This document shows, in pieces, positions 47,534 to 55,750 of a DNA stretch of 64,000 nucleotides. Made by a program: the position numbers and the translations under genes. Positions within the stretch are counted from its first letter, which is position 1; the number at the start of each line of letters is the position of its first letter. This DNA is from Billgrantia lactosivorans (GTDB taxonomy: Bacteria; Pseudomonadota; Gammaproteobacteria; Pseudomonadales; Halomonadaceae), in assembly GCF_003254665.1 (NCBI RefSeq), contig NZ_QHGY01000003.1:186286-250285 (forward strand), read 5' to 3'. The notes under the pieces were generated by a model. The model was not told where the DNA came from and searched no databases. It worked only from the letters and a program-made list of their open reading frames with translations.

Positions 47534-47956
47534 ATGCAAGTACGCGAAGTGATGACCAAGCGCCCCGACTACTGCCCCGCCGATGCCACCATCCGCCAGG
47601 TGGCCGAGCGCATGCGCCAGGACGATTCCGGCTTCGAGCCGCTGGTCCAAGGTGACCGGATCATGGGCACCGTGACCGACCGCGACCTCACGGTTCGCGC
47701 CCTCGCCGAAGGCCGGAATCCAGACGACAAGGCCAGCAGCGTGGCCACCACCGAGGTGCTCTACGCCTTCGAGGACCAGGACGTGAAGGAGGTGCTGCGC
47801 AACATGCGCCAACAGAAGGTGCAGCGCCTGGTAGTGCTCAACAACCAGAGCGACAAGAGTCTCGTCGGCGTGGTGACGCTCAGCGACATCGCCGATCGCT
47901 GCGAGGACGACGAGATGGCGCGCGAGATCGCCAACTGCAGCAAGCACTACCACTGA
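47534..47956 (+). CDS. Two-CBS-domain protein
   Basis: This 140-residue protein is made of a pair of CBS motifs. CBS1 covers about 1-62 (MQVREVMTKRPDYCPADATI, then IMGTVTDRDLTVRALAEG) and CBS2 about 68-135 (EVLRNMRQQKVQRLVVLNNQ, then LVGVVTLSDIADRC). Stand-alone CBS pairs bind adenine nucleotides and act as energy or stress sensors; no partner domain is present. AAGGAGG lies 7 nt before ATG 47534. A predicted promoter is upstream and a strong hairpin downstream, so it is probably a single-gene unit. Confidence 0.92.
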   Translation: MQVREVMTKRPDYCPADATIRQVAERMRQDDSGFEPLVQGDRIMGTVTDRDLTVRALAEGRNPDDKASSVATTEVLYAFEDQDVKEVLRNMRQQKVQRLVVLNNQSDKSLVGVVTLSDIADRCEDDEMAREIANCSKHYH

Positions 47957-47990
47957 ACGAGCGGCGTCAGTACGGCTGCGCTCCGACACC

Positions 47991-48012
47991 GGGCATCGCC
48001 GAGGCGATGCCC
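47991..48012. terminator. Hairpin terminator between the CBS and lipid-kinase genes
   Basis: A perfect 10-bp inverted repeat (47991-48000 and 48003-48012) has a 2-base apparent loop and is followed by attcttt on the plus strand. It lies between two converging genes. Confidence 0.75.
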
Positions 48013-48052
48013 ATTCTTTACGCGGTGTGCCGTGGTCCGATCCTTCGGCGCG

Positions 48053-49003
48053 TCAGGGTGCCCCGGGGCTCTGTCGCGCCACCGGCGGTGCCTCGCTGGG
48101 CGTGTCCTGCATCGCCGTCGACGTGGCGGGTTGGCTCGAGTCGAGCCGTTCGCTCAGCACCTCGAGTACGCCACGCCGCGTGTAGGCCGTGATGTTGGCC
48201 ATGCGGCCCAGGTTCTCGCCGTCCGCGGTCAGCGTGTGGGCGGTACGCAGCCGCACATGGCACTGGGCGCCCTGCAGGTGCACCATGGTGTCGTCGTGTC
48301 GTGGCGCATGCCGCAGCACACGGGTCGTGGCGAAGGCGATCAGCACCCGCAGCCAGGAGCGGTGGCGTATCGCCACCACATCTAGCAGGCCGTCGTCGAT
48401 TCGCGCCTCGGCGATGTCGTGGCCGCCACCGAAGTAGGCCCCCGAGGCGATGGCGATGGTCAGCCAGTGCCCCTCGACGGTCCGGTCGTCGCACTCGATA
48501 CGGCCATGGATACCGCTCTGCAGGCCGATACGCTGGGCCAGGGTGAGCAGATAGCTGAAGCGTCCCAGGCGTCGCTTGCGTTGCTGGGAGGCGTCCCGGG
48601 CGGGCAGGGTGCCGAGCCCGATATGCGCGACGTTGAGAAACAGATTGCCGTTGATCCAGGCCGCGTCGACCTGCCTGGTCCGGCCCGCGTGCACCAGGCG
48701 ACATAGCGCCTCGGGATCCTCCGGCAACTGCAGGTTGCGGGCGAAGTCGTTGGCCGTTCCCGAGGGCAGCACGCCGAGAACGGCGCCGCGCTCCACGCAG
48801 ACCGAGGCGACCCGGTTCACCGAGCCGTCGCCGCCGGCCGCCAGGACCCGGTCTCCCGGCGCCACGTCCCGCTCCCATTCGGTATCGCCAAGCAGGCGAA
48901 CTTGCAGCTCCTCGATGCCGGCGGCCTCGAGATGCTCTCGCCAGTAATGTTCGCCCCGGCTGCCATCGCCGGCGGCCTCGTTGACGATCAGCCAGTAGTT
49001 CAT
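48053..49003 (-). CDS. Diacylglycerol/lipid kinase family protein
   Basis: This 316-residue kinase of the DAGK/YegS family phosphorylates a lipid or sphingoid-like alcohol with ATP. The N-terminal catalytic domain has MNYWLIVNEAAGDGSRGEHY, the nucleotide motif AAGGDGSVNRVAS (about 59-71) and PSGTANDFARNLQLPED, all diagnostic. A C-terminal beta-sandwich domain starts near 130. The final 35 residues (SSQPATSTAMQDTPSEAPPV) are low complexity and probably disordered. ATG 49003 has AAGGAGA upstream; GTG 49018 is less likely. Substrate could be diacylglycerol, phosphatidylglycerol or another lipid. Confidence 0.92.
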   Translation of the reverse strand: MNYWLIVNEAAGDGSRGEHYWREHLEAAGIEELQVRLLGDTEWERDVAPGDRVLAAGGDGSVNRVASVCVERGAVLGVLPSGTANDFARNLQLPEDPEALCRLVHAGRTRQVDAAWINGNLFLNVAHIGLGTLPARDASQQRKRRLGRFSYLLTLAQRIGLQSGIHGRIECDDRTVEGHWLTIAIASGAYFGGGHDIAEARIDDGLLDVVAIRHRSWLRVLIAFATTRVLRHAPRHDDTMVHLQGAQCHVRLRTAHTLTADGENLGRMANITAYTRRGVLEVLSERLDSSQPATSTAMQDTPSEAPPVARQSPGAP

Positions 49004-49377
49004 TGGTGTCTCCTTCACCGCGACGTCCTCTTTGCCTGATAAGAGTAGCGAACCGGCCTTCCCCGTGCCTTAGCCTGGGTGATGACGGGGCGCCGAAAGA
49101 ACACCCACTCGAGGCCTGCGAAAACAGAAAAAAATGTCCTGGCTCAACGGTATGCAGCCCCCGGCAGGGCATGCTTCAATCTGCCCCATATCGACACGCC
49201 GGACAGGCTGCCCACCTCCTTCGTTTCCCCGTTGCCCCACGACGCCCCGGTCGGTGCGAACTGCGCGCTGGCTTTTCGGCATGTCGTTGCCTGGCAATGC
49301 CGAAGCGAAGAGCGCCAGGGCGTTGCCGGTACCGGGGTGAAGAGCGACCGCCATCAAGGCACAGCCAGGAGACCACC
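49004..49377. other. 374-bp intergenic region between divergent genes
   Basis: No convincing gene is present; open frames here lack ribosome binding sites and show no protein-like composition. It contains an A7 tract (49128-49134) followed by the 14-base motif CCTGGCTCAACGGT (49138-49151), also found at 34462. It must hold promoters for both the lipid kinase and the quinone reductase genes, but none is clear by eye. Confidence 0.6.
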
Positions 49378-50565
49378 GTGACGACAGAAACCGCCCCGAC
49401 CGTACCGTCCACCATGAGCGCCATGGTTCTCACCGGCCACGGCGACATCGACAAGCTGGTGTATCGTGACGACGTGCCCACGCCCCGACCGGGGCCGGGG
49501 GAGGTGCTGGTGCAGGTCACCGCCACGGCCAAGAACAATACCGACCGCAAGGCCCGCGAGGGGCTCTATCCGACCAAGGACAAGGGCGAGGTCACGTCGT
49601 TCGCCATGGGCGGCGAGCCGACCCTGACCTTCCCGCGCATCCAGGGCGCCGACGTGGCCGGGCGCGTGGTGGCGGTGGGCGAGGGCGTCGATGCCTCGCG
49701 CATCGGCGAGCGCGGGCTGCTCGACTTCAATCTCTATGCCGATGAGCGGCGCGACATCAACCTGACCCCCGACTACTACGGGCACGGTGCCGATGGCGGC
49801 TACGCCGAGTACATCGCCGTGCCGTCGGACCAGTTCCACCACGTGCCCAATCCCGAGCTCGCCGACGCCGAGCTGGCGGCGATGGGCATGTGCTCCTACC
49901 AGACCGGCTACCACATGATGACCTCGGCCAGGGTCGCGGCCGGGGAGCGAGTGCTGGTCAGCGGCGCCAGCGGCGGCGTGGGCGCGGCGCTGATCCAGAT
50001 GTGCCGCATCGTCGGCGCGATTCCCTACGCGGTGAGCCAGCCCGACAAGGCCGAGGCGCTGCTGGCGCTGGGTGCCGAGGCGGTGATCGACCGCGGCGAG
50101 CTGTCCACCTTCGTCGAGCGCGTGCTGGACGCCACCGGCGGTGCACCCATCGACGCGGTGATGGACCTGGTTGGCGGTCAGATGACCGATCTGTTCATCG
50201 ACACCATGATCGGCGACATGAAGGCGCGCAGCACCTACCCGCGGCTCTCCATCGCCGGGGCCAGCGGCGGCAACGTCAGCGAGATCATGTGGACGCGCAT
50301 CTACCTCTACCAGGTGCAGATCTTCGGCGTCTCCCACGGCACCCGCGAGGAGGCCGAGCAGCTTGTCGAGTGGATTCGCGGCGGTCAGCTCAAGCCCGTG
50401 CTGCACGCGGCCTTCAAGCTCTCCGAGCTGCACGAGGCGGAGCGCTACTTCGTCAACCGTGGCAGCAACTACCTGGGCAAGATCGTCATCGTGCCCGACG
50501 CCCAGTGGGCCGAGCACGGCGCCCCCTTTGCGCTCGAGGACAACCTTTCCGAGGACAAGGCATGA
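49378..50565 (+). CDS. MDR-family NADPH:quinone reductase-like protein
   Basis: This 395-residue medium-chain dehydrogenase/reductase has a GroES-like N-terminal domain (DDVPTPRPGPGEVLVQVTAT, about 31-50). The nucleotide-binding domain has VLVSGASGGVGAALIQMCRI at about 192-211 and ends LGKIVIVPDA. The structural-zinc cysteine cluster of alcohol dehydrogenases is absent, pointing to a zinc-free quinone or enone reductase. The start is GTG 49378 with AGGAG 6 nt upstream. The stop overlaps the start of the proline-racemase-family gene (ATGA, 50562-50565), so the two are translationally coupled and probably act in one pathway. Substrate is unknown. Confidence 0.88.
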   Translation: MTTETAPTVPSTMSAMVLTGHGDIDKLVYRDDVPTPRPGPGEVLVQVTATAKNNTDRKAREGLYPTKDKGEVTSFAMGGEPTLTFPRIQGADVAGRVVAVGEGVDASRIGERGLLDFNLYADERRDINLTPDYYGHGADGGYAEYIAVPSDQFHHVPNPELADAELAAMGMCSYQTGYHMMTSARVAAGERVLVSGASGGVGAALIQMCRIVGAIPYAVSQPDKAEALLALGAEAVIDRGELSTFVERVLDATGGAPIDAVMDLVGGQMTDLFIDTMIGDMKARSTYPRLSIAGASGGNVSEIMWTRIYLYQVQIFGVSHGTREEAEQLVEWIRGGQLKPVLHAAFKLSELHEAERYFVNRGSNYLGKIVIVPDAQWAEHGAPFALEDNLSEDKA

Positions 50566-51608
50566 GTCACGAACTCACCCTGCAACTGCTCGACACCCAT
50601 GCCGGCGGCGACGTCAGCCGTATCGTGATCGGCGGCATCGACCCGCTGCCCGGCACCACCGTGCGCGAGCAGATGGAGTACCTGGAAAACGACGCCGACG
50701 GCCTGCGCAAGCTGCTGCTGAACGAACCCTACGGCATCCCCGAGATGTCGGTGGACCTGATCGTGCCCGCCGCCGACCCGCGGGCGCAGATGGGCTACAT
50801 CATCATGGAGGTGATGGGCTACCCGGTCTACTCCGGCTCCAATACCATCTGCACCGCCACGGCACTGCTCGAGACCGGGCTGATCCCCAAGCGCGAGGGC
50901 ATCCAGCGCTTCACGCTGGAATCCCCCGCCGGGCTAGTGCAGATCGAGGCACGGGTCGAGAACGGCGTGGTCGAGGCGATCACCTGCGGCGGCCTGCCCA
51001 GCTACATCGACACCCACCGGGCCACCATCCACGTGCCCGAGGTGGGCGACGTGACCTACAGCATCGCCTACAGCGGCGGCTTCTATGCGCTGGTCGATGC
51101 CGAGGCGCTCGGCTTTTCGCTGAAGCGGGAGGAGGAGCGCGCGCTGGCCGAATGCGCCCACCGCATCGTCGAGGCGATACAGGCCCGCAGCGGCTTCTCC
51201 CACTACACCCTGGGCGACGTGGGGCCGCTGCCGTTCCTGCACTTCATGGGACCGGTGGAACAGATCGCCGACGACTTCTATCGCTCGCGCTCGGCGACCT
51301 ACGTCCATCCCGGCGTTATCTGCCGCAGCACCACCGGCACCGGGACCTCGGCACGGCTGGCGCTGATGCACTACGAGGGCGCGATCAAGCCGGGCGACAA
51401 GCTCGAGACCATCTCGCTGCGCGAGACCGGCTTCATCGGCGAGGTGGTCGAGGTGCGCGAGGCCGGCGGTGGGCACCAGGTGGTGGAGAACACCATCACC
51501 GGCAAGAGCTACGTGCTCGCCCGTTCGGAGATCGTGGTCAACTGCGACGACCCGATGGTCGACTGCGGTGGGGTGCACCACATCCTCAGCAGCCGGCATC
51601 AGTCGTAG
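50562..51608 (+). CDS. Proline racemase/hydroxyproline dehydratase family protein with altered active site
   Basis: This 348-residue protein has the proline racemase/4-hydroxyproline epimerase fold: LQLLDTHAGGDVSRIVIGGI, then GYIIMEVMGYPVYSG, a middle GGFYALVDA strand and a C-terminal GTGTSARLALMHYEG. The two catalytic positions are changed. The usual first cysteine in the CGHG/CGHN motif is Ser91 (SGSN), and the second in DRSPCGTG is Thr258 (CRSTTGTG). The family's substrate-binding His and Asp are replaced by Ser93 and Cys254. Cys/Thr pairs mark trans-3-hydroxyproline dehydratases; Ser/Thr is unusual, so the reaction is uncertain. It is coupled to the upstream MDR gene and overlaps the convergent ion-channel-like gene by 10 nt. 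Confidence 0.88.
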   Translation: MSHELTLQLLDTHAGGDVSRIVIGGIDPLPGTTVREQMEYLENDADGLRKLLLNEPYGIPEMSVDLIVPAADPRAQMGYIIMEVMGYPVYSGSNTICTATALLETGLIPKREGIQRFTLESPAGLVQIEARVENGVVEAITCGGLPSYIDTHRATIHVPEVGDVTYSIAYSGGFYALVDAEALGFSLKREEERALAECAHRIVEAIQARSGFSHYTLGDVGPLPFLHFMGPVEQIADDFYRSRSATYVHPGVICRSTTGTGTSARLALMHYEGAIKPGDKLETISLRETGFIGEVVEVREAGGGHQVVENTITGKSYVLARSEIVVNCDDPMVDCGGVHHILSSRHQS

Positions 51609-52603
51609 CGGTGTCGCCACTGCTTCACGGCGATCTGCTCCTTCATCAGCTCGAGCATGTCGACAAGCACCTGTTCGGTGACCCGATCGGTGTGCTTGTC
51701 GGCCTGCACCCAGGTATCGAAGCCGCTCTCGGTGAGGCGCTCCAGCAGCGCCTTGAACTCCGCTGAGCGCAGCCCCTGCATCGCCTCGTGGACCAGCCGG
51801 CAGGCCAGGTCGGCGAGGCTCGCCTCCAGCCCGCGGGACATGAGCTCGCCCATGGGCAGCCGTCGCAGACGCCGCATCTCCTGGCTTTCGGCCACGCTGC
51901 GCCCCACCAGCGCGCTGACGTAGCGCATCGTGTCGTCGCGGTTGCGCGTATAGGCGTTGCCGGTCATCTCCTCCAGGCGCTCGGTGATCTCGCGGATCAG
52001 CTGCTGCTTGCGCGGCATTACCACCCGATCGATGAGCCGTGTCGACAGCGAGTCGCTGGCGCGGATCTGCTCCTGTACGTTGCCGAGCAGGCGCAGCGCC
52101 ACGCGATCGGAGAGTTCCTCCATGAGAATGTCGTAGTACTTGGCGAAGAACGCGGCGATCTGCCAGCGTCGCACGTCGATCAGGCCCAGCCGCTGCAGGC
52201 GGACGATCAGCGACAAGGCGCGCAGGATGCGCAGCAGGCGAAAGCCGCTCAGCGGGATGCAGCCCAGCACGTCGTACCAGTGCACGAAGGGGTAGAAGAA
52301 CCAGCGGTGATAGCGGCGCTCGGCGATGGCCACGGCCCAGCCCAGCAGCACGTCGAACACGAAGATCGCGACGAACACCAGGTCGATCTCGATGAAGTTG
52401 GCATGCACGTGGCGATCGTAGGCCTCGTGCAGGCCCGGTGCGACGGTGGCGAAGGCATCGTTCAGCGGTGGCAGCAGGAACAGGCTGTCGAACAGCAGCA
52501 GCGCCAGGTTGGCCACCACCAGCACCACGATCAGCAGGTCCCACACCAGATGCAGGCGCTCCAGGCCGGGGCTCAGCGCAGGCGAGGCTGTGTTCGACGA
52601 CAT
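51599..52603 (-). CDS. Ion transporter/voltage-sensor-like membrane protein
   Basis: This 334-residue protein has an N-terminal hydrophobic region: helices at about 20-45 (LLIVVLVVANLALLLFDSLF), 70-92 (FIEIDLVFVAIFVFDVLLGW) and about 105-120. An S4-like helix with regularly spaced arginines follows (FRLLRILRALSLIVRLQRLG, about 121-140). After it comes a long soluble helical domain (150-334) with LTERLEEMTGN-like segments and no obvious pore or selectivity filter. Annotation as an ion transporter is therefore by resemblance of the voltage-sensor-like part only. The upstream site before ATG 52603 is AAGGAG. It converges with the racemase-family gene. Confidence 0.8.
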   Translation of the reverse strand: MSSNTASPALSPGLERLHLVWDLLIVVLVVANLALLLFDSLFLLPPLNDAFATVAPGLHEAYDRHVHANFIEIDLVFVAIFVFDVLLGWAVAIAERRYHRWFFYPFVHWYDVLGCIPLSGFRLLRILRALSLIVRLQRLGLIDVRRWQIAAFFAKYYDILMEELSDRVALRLLGNVQEQIRASDSLSTRLIDRVVMPRKQQLIREITERLEEMTGNAYTRNRDDTMRYVSALVGRSVAESQEMRRLRRLPMGELMSRGLEASLADLACRLVHEAMQGLRSAEFKALLERLTESGFDTWVQADKHTDRVTEQVLVDMLELMKEQIAVKQWRHRYD

Positions 52604-52658
52604 GCAGGCTCCTTGGCGATGGGTAAACGTTGCATCAAGCCTAGCAGCCTGCGCTCTC

Positions 52659-53072
52659 TTACAGCTTGGGCTTGCCGCGCAGCGCCTTGGTCTGGCCCTT
52701 TCGGGTCTTGCGATCCATACGCTTCTGCTTGGCGGCTCGGGTCGGCTTGGTGGGCTTGCGCGCCTTGTGCAGCTTCACCGCTTCCTGGATCAGCGCCTTG
52801 AGTCGCTCCAGGGCGTCCTCGCGGTTCTGCTCGAAGGTGCGGTAGCTCTGCGCCTTGATCACCACCACGCCCTCCCTGGTGATGCGGCGGTCGGACAACG
52901 CCATCAGCCGCTCCTTGTAGAAGGGTGGCAGGCTCGACCCCGGGATGTCGAAGCGCAGATGCACCGCGGAGGCCACCTTGTTGACGTTCTGGCCGCCGGC
53001 TCCCTGGGCACGGATCTGGCTGATCTCGATCTCGTGGTCGGGCAGCTCCACGCTGTTGGAGAGTCGCAGCAT
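52659..53072 (-). CDS. arfB: Alternative ribosome-rescue factor ArfB (peptidyl-tRNA hydrolase)
   Basis: This 137-residue release-factor-like protein frees ribosomes stalled at the 3' end of non-stop mRNAs. It contains the catalytic GGQ in RAQGAGGQNVNKVASAVHLR (about 20-39). The C-terminus is rich in Lys and Arg (LHKARKPTKPTRAAKQKRMD and beyond), as required to enter the empty mRNA channel. Length is close to E. coli YaeJ/ArfB (140). ATG 53072 has GAGG 6 nt upstream; a longer start at 53219 would collide with the divergent gene and lacks support. Confidence 0.95.
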   Translation of the reverse strand: MLRLSNSVELPDHEIEISQIRAQGAGGQNVNKVASAVHLRFDIPGSSLPPFYKERLMALSDRRITREGVVVIKAQSYRTFEQNREDALERLKALIQEAVKLHKARKPTKPTRAAKQKRMDRKTRKGQTKALRGKPKL

Positions 53073-53209
53073 ATCGGCCTCGTGTGCGCGGGTGGGGGGC
53101 TGGCGGTTACCCCAGGCTAACACAGGGGGCGTCCGGCCCGCCTGGAGCCTCGTGCCGGCATCGGCTAGGCTGCCGGAAACCCACGACGACGCTGGCGGGA
53201 GAGGAGCGA

Positions 53210-53842
53210 ATGACCACACTGGTAATCGGAGCCAACGGCAAGATCGGCCGGCAGTTCTGCGAACTGGCGCAGGCCGTCGACCTGCCCATCCGGGCGATGA
53301 TCCGTGACGAGGGGCAGCGGCCCTGGTTCGAGGAGCGCGGCATCGAGACCGTGATCGCCGACCTGGAGGGCGAGCTCGACCACGCCTTCGACGGCTGCGA
53401 CCAGGCCATCTTCACGGCCGGGTCGGGGCCGCATACCGGCCCCGACAAGACCCTGCTGATCGATCTTCACGGCGCCATCCGCGTCACGGACCTGGCCGGT
53501 GAGCGCGGCCTGTCACGCCTCCTGATGGTCAGCGCCATGCGTGCCGAGAAGCCGCTCGAGGCGCCCGAGAAACTGCGCCCCTACATGGCCGCCAAGCATG
53601 CCGCGGATGCCCACCTGCGCGCTTCGGCGGTGCCCCATCTGATCCTCAAGCCGGGGAGGCTCGTCGACGAGCCCGCCACCCAGCGGGTCGCCACGTCGCT
53701 GGCGGAGAGCGATGGCGTGAACAGCGTCTCGCGGGCCAACGTCGCCCACGCCCTGCTGCACCTGGCCCAGGCGCGCGACCTGCTCGATCGCGAATACGTC
53801 CTGCTCGACGGCGAGCGGCCCATCGCCGAAGCGCTGAGCTAG
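53210..53842 (+). CDS. NAD(P)-binding SDR-like protein (YhfK/NmrA-like)
   Basis: This 210-residue atypical short-chain dehydrogenase fold protein has the N-terminal nucleotide motif MTTLVIGANGKIGRQFCELA. VSAMRAEKPLEAPEKLRPYM contains the Y-x3-K pair (YMAAK), and LILKPGRLVDEPATQRV follows. It resembles YhfK/YwnB-like proteins that bind NAD(P) and may act as reductases or redox sensors. ATG 53210 has GAGAGGAG just upstream. The stop shares the CTAG palindrome with the stop of the convergent AmpR-like gene (53839-53842). Function is not known beyond cofactor binding. Confidence 0.88.
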   Translation: MTTLVIGANGKIGRQFCELAQAVDLPIRAMIRDEGQRPWFEERGIETVIADLEGELDHAFDGCDQAIFTAGSGPHTGPDKTLLIDLHGAIRVTDLAGERGLSRLLMVSAMRAEKPLEAPEKLRPYMAAKHAADAHLRASAVPHLILKPGRLVDEPATQRVATSLAESDGVNSVSRANVAHALLHLAQARDLLDREYVLLDGERPIAEALS

Positions 53843-54732
53843 GCCGCGTCGCCGTAGGCGTGGTGGATCTCGTCGAGCAGCCACGCCTCGAAGGCCTGCA
53901 TCGGCTGGCTCGGCGGGCGCGTCTTGGGCCGGGTGAGCCAGTAGCTGCCCAGCGCGGCACGGATGGCGAAGGGCTGCACGATCTCGCCGCCGCTCAGCTG
54001 GCGGGCGAACATCCGCGGCGGGGCGAGGGCCACGCCCGCGCCCTGCACCGCGGCCTCCATCATCGCCAGCGAGGAGTCGAAGGTGACGCCGAGGGTGCGC
54101 GCCGGGGGGCGAGACACGCCGGCCGCGGCGAACCAGTGGGCCCATTCGTTCTCGCGGTAGGAACGCAGCAGGACCTGCCGGGTCAGGTCCGCCGGTGCCG
54201 CCAGGCTGGTGGCGAGCCGCGGCGTGCACAGCGCCGACAGCGGCGCGTCGAAGAGCCGCCGTGCCTCGAGCCCGTGCCAGGCGCCATCGCCGAAGCGAAT
54301 GGCGTAATCGAGCCCCTCGATGGCCATGTCGACCCGGTTGTTGTGCGTCGACAGGCGCACCTCGATCAGGGGATGGCTGGCCTGGAAGCGCGCCAGCCGC
54401 GGCAGCAGCCAGCCCACGGCGAAGGTGCCCACCGCGCCCACGTTGAGCACGTCGCGAACCTTGCCGCCCTCGAGCCGCTCGAGCATGCTCGCCATGCGGT
54501 CGAAGGCGTCGCGCATCACCGGCAGCAGTGCCTCGCCCTCGGCGGTGATCAACAGTCCACGCGGCAGGCGCTTGAACAGCGCCAGGCCCAGGCGCTCCTC
54601 CAGTAGCTTGACCTGGTGGCTCACCGCCGCCTGGGTCACGTTCAGTTCGTCGGCGGCCCGCGTGAAACTCAGGTGGCGGGCCGAGGCCTCGAACGCGCGC
54701 AGCGCATTCAGGGGCAGGTAGGGTCGCGTCAT
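53839..54732 (-). CDS. ampR: AmpR-like LysR-family regulator
   Basis: This 297-residue LysR-type regulator has an N-terminal winged HTH in LSFTRAADELNVTQAAVSHQ (about 21-40) preceded by YLPLNALRAFEASARH. A periplasmic-binding-like effector domain follows, containing the very AmpR-like THNNRVDMAIEGLDYAIRFG, GAWHGLEARRLF and a FDSSLAMMEAAVQGAGVALA stretch. AmpR proteins control beta-lactamases in response to cell-wall muropeptides. The gene diverges from the class D beta-lactamase gene, the classic AmpR arrangement. The family (GcvA/AmpR group) is certain; the AmpR call rests on remembered sequence similarity and on position. Confidence 0.85.
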   Translation of the reverse strand: MTRPYLPLNALRAFEASARHLSFTRAADELNVTQAAVSHQVKLLEERLGLALFKRLPRGLLITAEGEALLPVMRDAFDRMASMLERLEGGKVRDVLNVGAVGTFAVGWLLPRLARFQASHPLIEVRLSTHNNRVDMAIEGLDYAIRFGDGAWHGLEARRLFDAPLSALCTPRLATSLAAPADLTRQVLLRSYRENEWAHWFAAAGVSRPPARTLGVTFDSSLAMMEAAVQGAGVALAPPRMFARQLSGGEIVQPFAIRAALGSYWLTRPKTRPPSQPMQAFEAWLLDEIHHAYGDAA

Positions 54733-54758
54733 AAGCCCAAGCTCAGTTTATGGCTCAT
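54731..54758. promoter_or_regulatory. Candidate AmpR operator
   Basis: An imperfect inverted repeat, ATAAGCC (54731-54737) and GGCTCAT (54752-54758), is separated by 14 bp directly at the ampR start. LysR-type proteins bind such dyads between divergent genes. TATCAT (54765-54770) could be the -10 of the beta-lactamase promoter. It is a pattern match, not proven. Confidence 0.35.
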
Positions 54759-54861
54759 GCAAGATATCATGGTTTGTGGCCCTCGCCAGGCCAGCGCTAC
54801 CCTGCGGTCCGACGCGTCGATACACCCCCTGATGACCCAGACCCGACAAGCGGATGACACC

Positions 54862-55704
54862 ATGACCCTCAAAAACCTGATGCACAAGCCAAGAATGAGC
54901 AGGACGCTGGCAACCGGTGCCCTGGCGCTGGTGCTGCTGCCCTTCGGGGCGGCGGCCGAGAGCGAGGCCTGGCAGGAGCGCGACGACTGGGGCGAGATCT
55001 TCCGCGCCCACGAGGCCAGCGGCACGCTGCTGGTCGTCGACAGGCGCGACGCCACGAGCACGACGCTGGTGCACGACGCGGAGCGCGCCAGGCAGCGCTT
55101 CGTGCCCGCCTCCACCTTCAAGATTCCCCACACCCTCTTCGTGCTGGATGCCGACGTCGTCGAGGACGAGTTCGAGGTCTTTCCCTGGGACGGGGTCGAG
55201 CGCGACTTCCCGCAGTGGAACGCCGATCAGGACCTGCGCTCGGGCATGCGCCTCTCGGTGGTATGGCTCTACCAGCACTTCGCCCGGGAGCTGGGCGAGG
55301 CACGGGAGCGCGAGTACCTGGAGGCGATCGACTACGGCAACGCCGACATCGGCGATCGGCTGGAGCACTTCTGGCTCGAGGAGGACATGCTCGAGATCTC
55401 CGCCGAAGAGCAGATCGAGTTCCTCGAGCGGCTCTACCGCAATGAGCTGCCGTTCGACGAAGCGGACCAGCGGCTGGTCAAGGACCTGATGATCGTCGGC
55501 GCCGAGCCCGACTGGATCCTGCGCGGCAAGACCGGCTGGAGCGGCAGGCTCGGCTGGTGGGTGGGCTGGGTGGAGCATCCCACCGGCCCGGTGTTCTTCG
55601 CCCTCAACATGGAAACGCCCAACCGCATGGCCGACCTGGCCAAGCGCCAGGGCATCGTCGACGAAGCACTGCGTACCATCGAGGCGCTGCCGCCGGAGGC
55701 GTGA
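54862..55704 (+). CDS. Class D (OXA-type) serine beta-lactamase
   Basis: This 280-residue exported serine beta-lactamase has all class D motifs. They are S84-T-F-K87 (carbamylated lysine), S132-V-V, Y158-G-N, K223-T-G and WWVGW, plus FPQWNADQDLRSGMR before the second motif. A hydrophobic signal (ATGALALVLLPFGAAAES) directs it to the periplasm, where it would hydrolyse beta-lactams. The start is uncertain: ATG 54862 is chosen because GGA lies 8 nt upstream, but 54832, 54880 and 54895 are in frame. It diverges from the AmpR-like gene and is probably induced by it. Substrate profile cannot be read from sequence. Confidence 0.94.
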   Translation: MTLKNLMHKPRMSRTLATGALALVLLPFGAAAESEAWQERDDWGEIFRAHEASGTLLVVDRRDATSTTLVHDAERARQRFVPASTFKIPHTLFVLDADVVEDEFEVFPWDGVERDFPQWNADQDLRSGMRLSVVWLYQHFARELGEAREREYLEAIDYGNADIGDRLEHFWLEEDMLEISAEEQIEFLERLYRNELPFDEADQRLVKDLMIVGAEPDWILRGKTGWSGRLGWWVGWVEHPTGPVFFALNMETPNRMADLAKRQGIVDEALRTIEALPPEA

Positions 55705-55717
55705 GGGCAGGCCCGAC

Positions 55718-55735
55718 GGCCGGGCGCTGCCGGCC
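55718..55735. terminator. GC-rich hairpin between the beta-lactamase and exoD genes
   Basis: Arms GGCCGG (55718-55723) and CCGGCC (55730-55735) with a 6-base loop lie 14 bp after the beta-lactamase stop and 15 bp past the exoD stop. No T tract follows. It is a possible bidirectional terminator for converging genes. Confidence 0.4.
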
Positions 55736-55750
55736 GGCCGCCGGGCTGCA

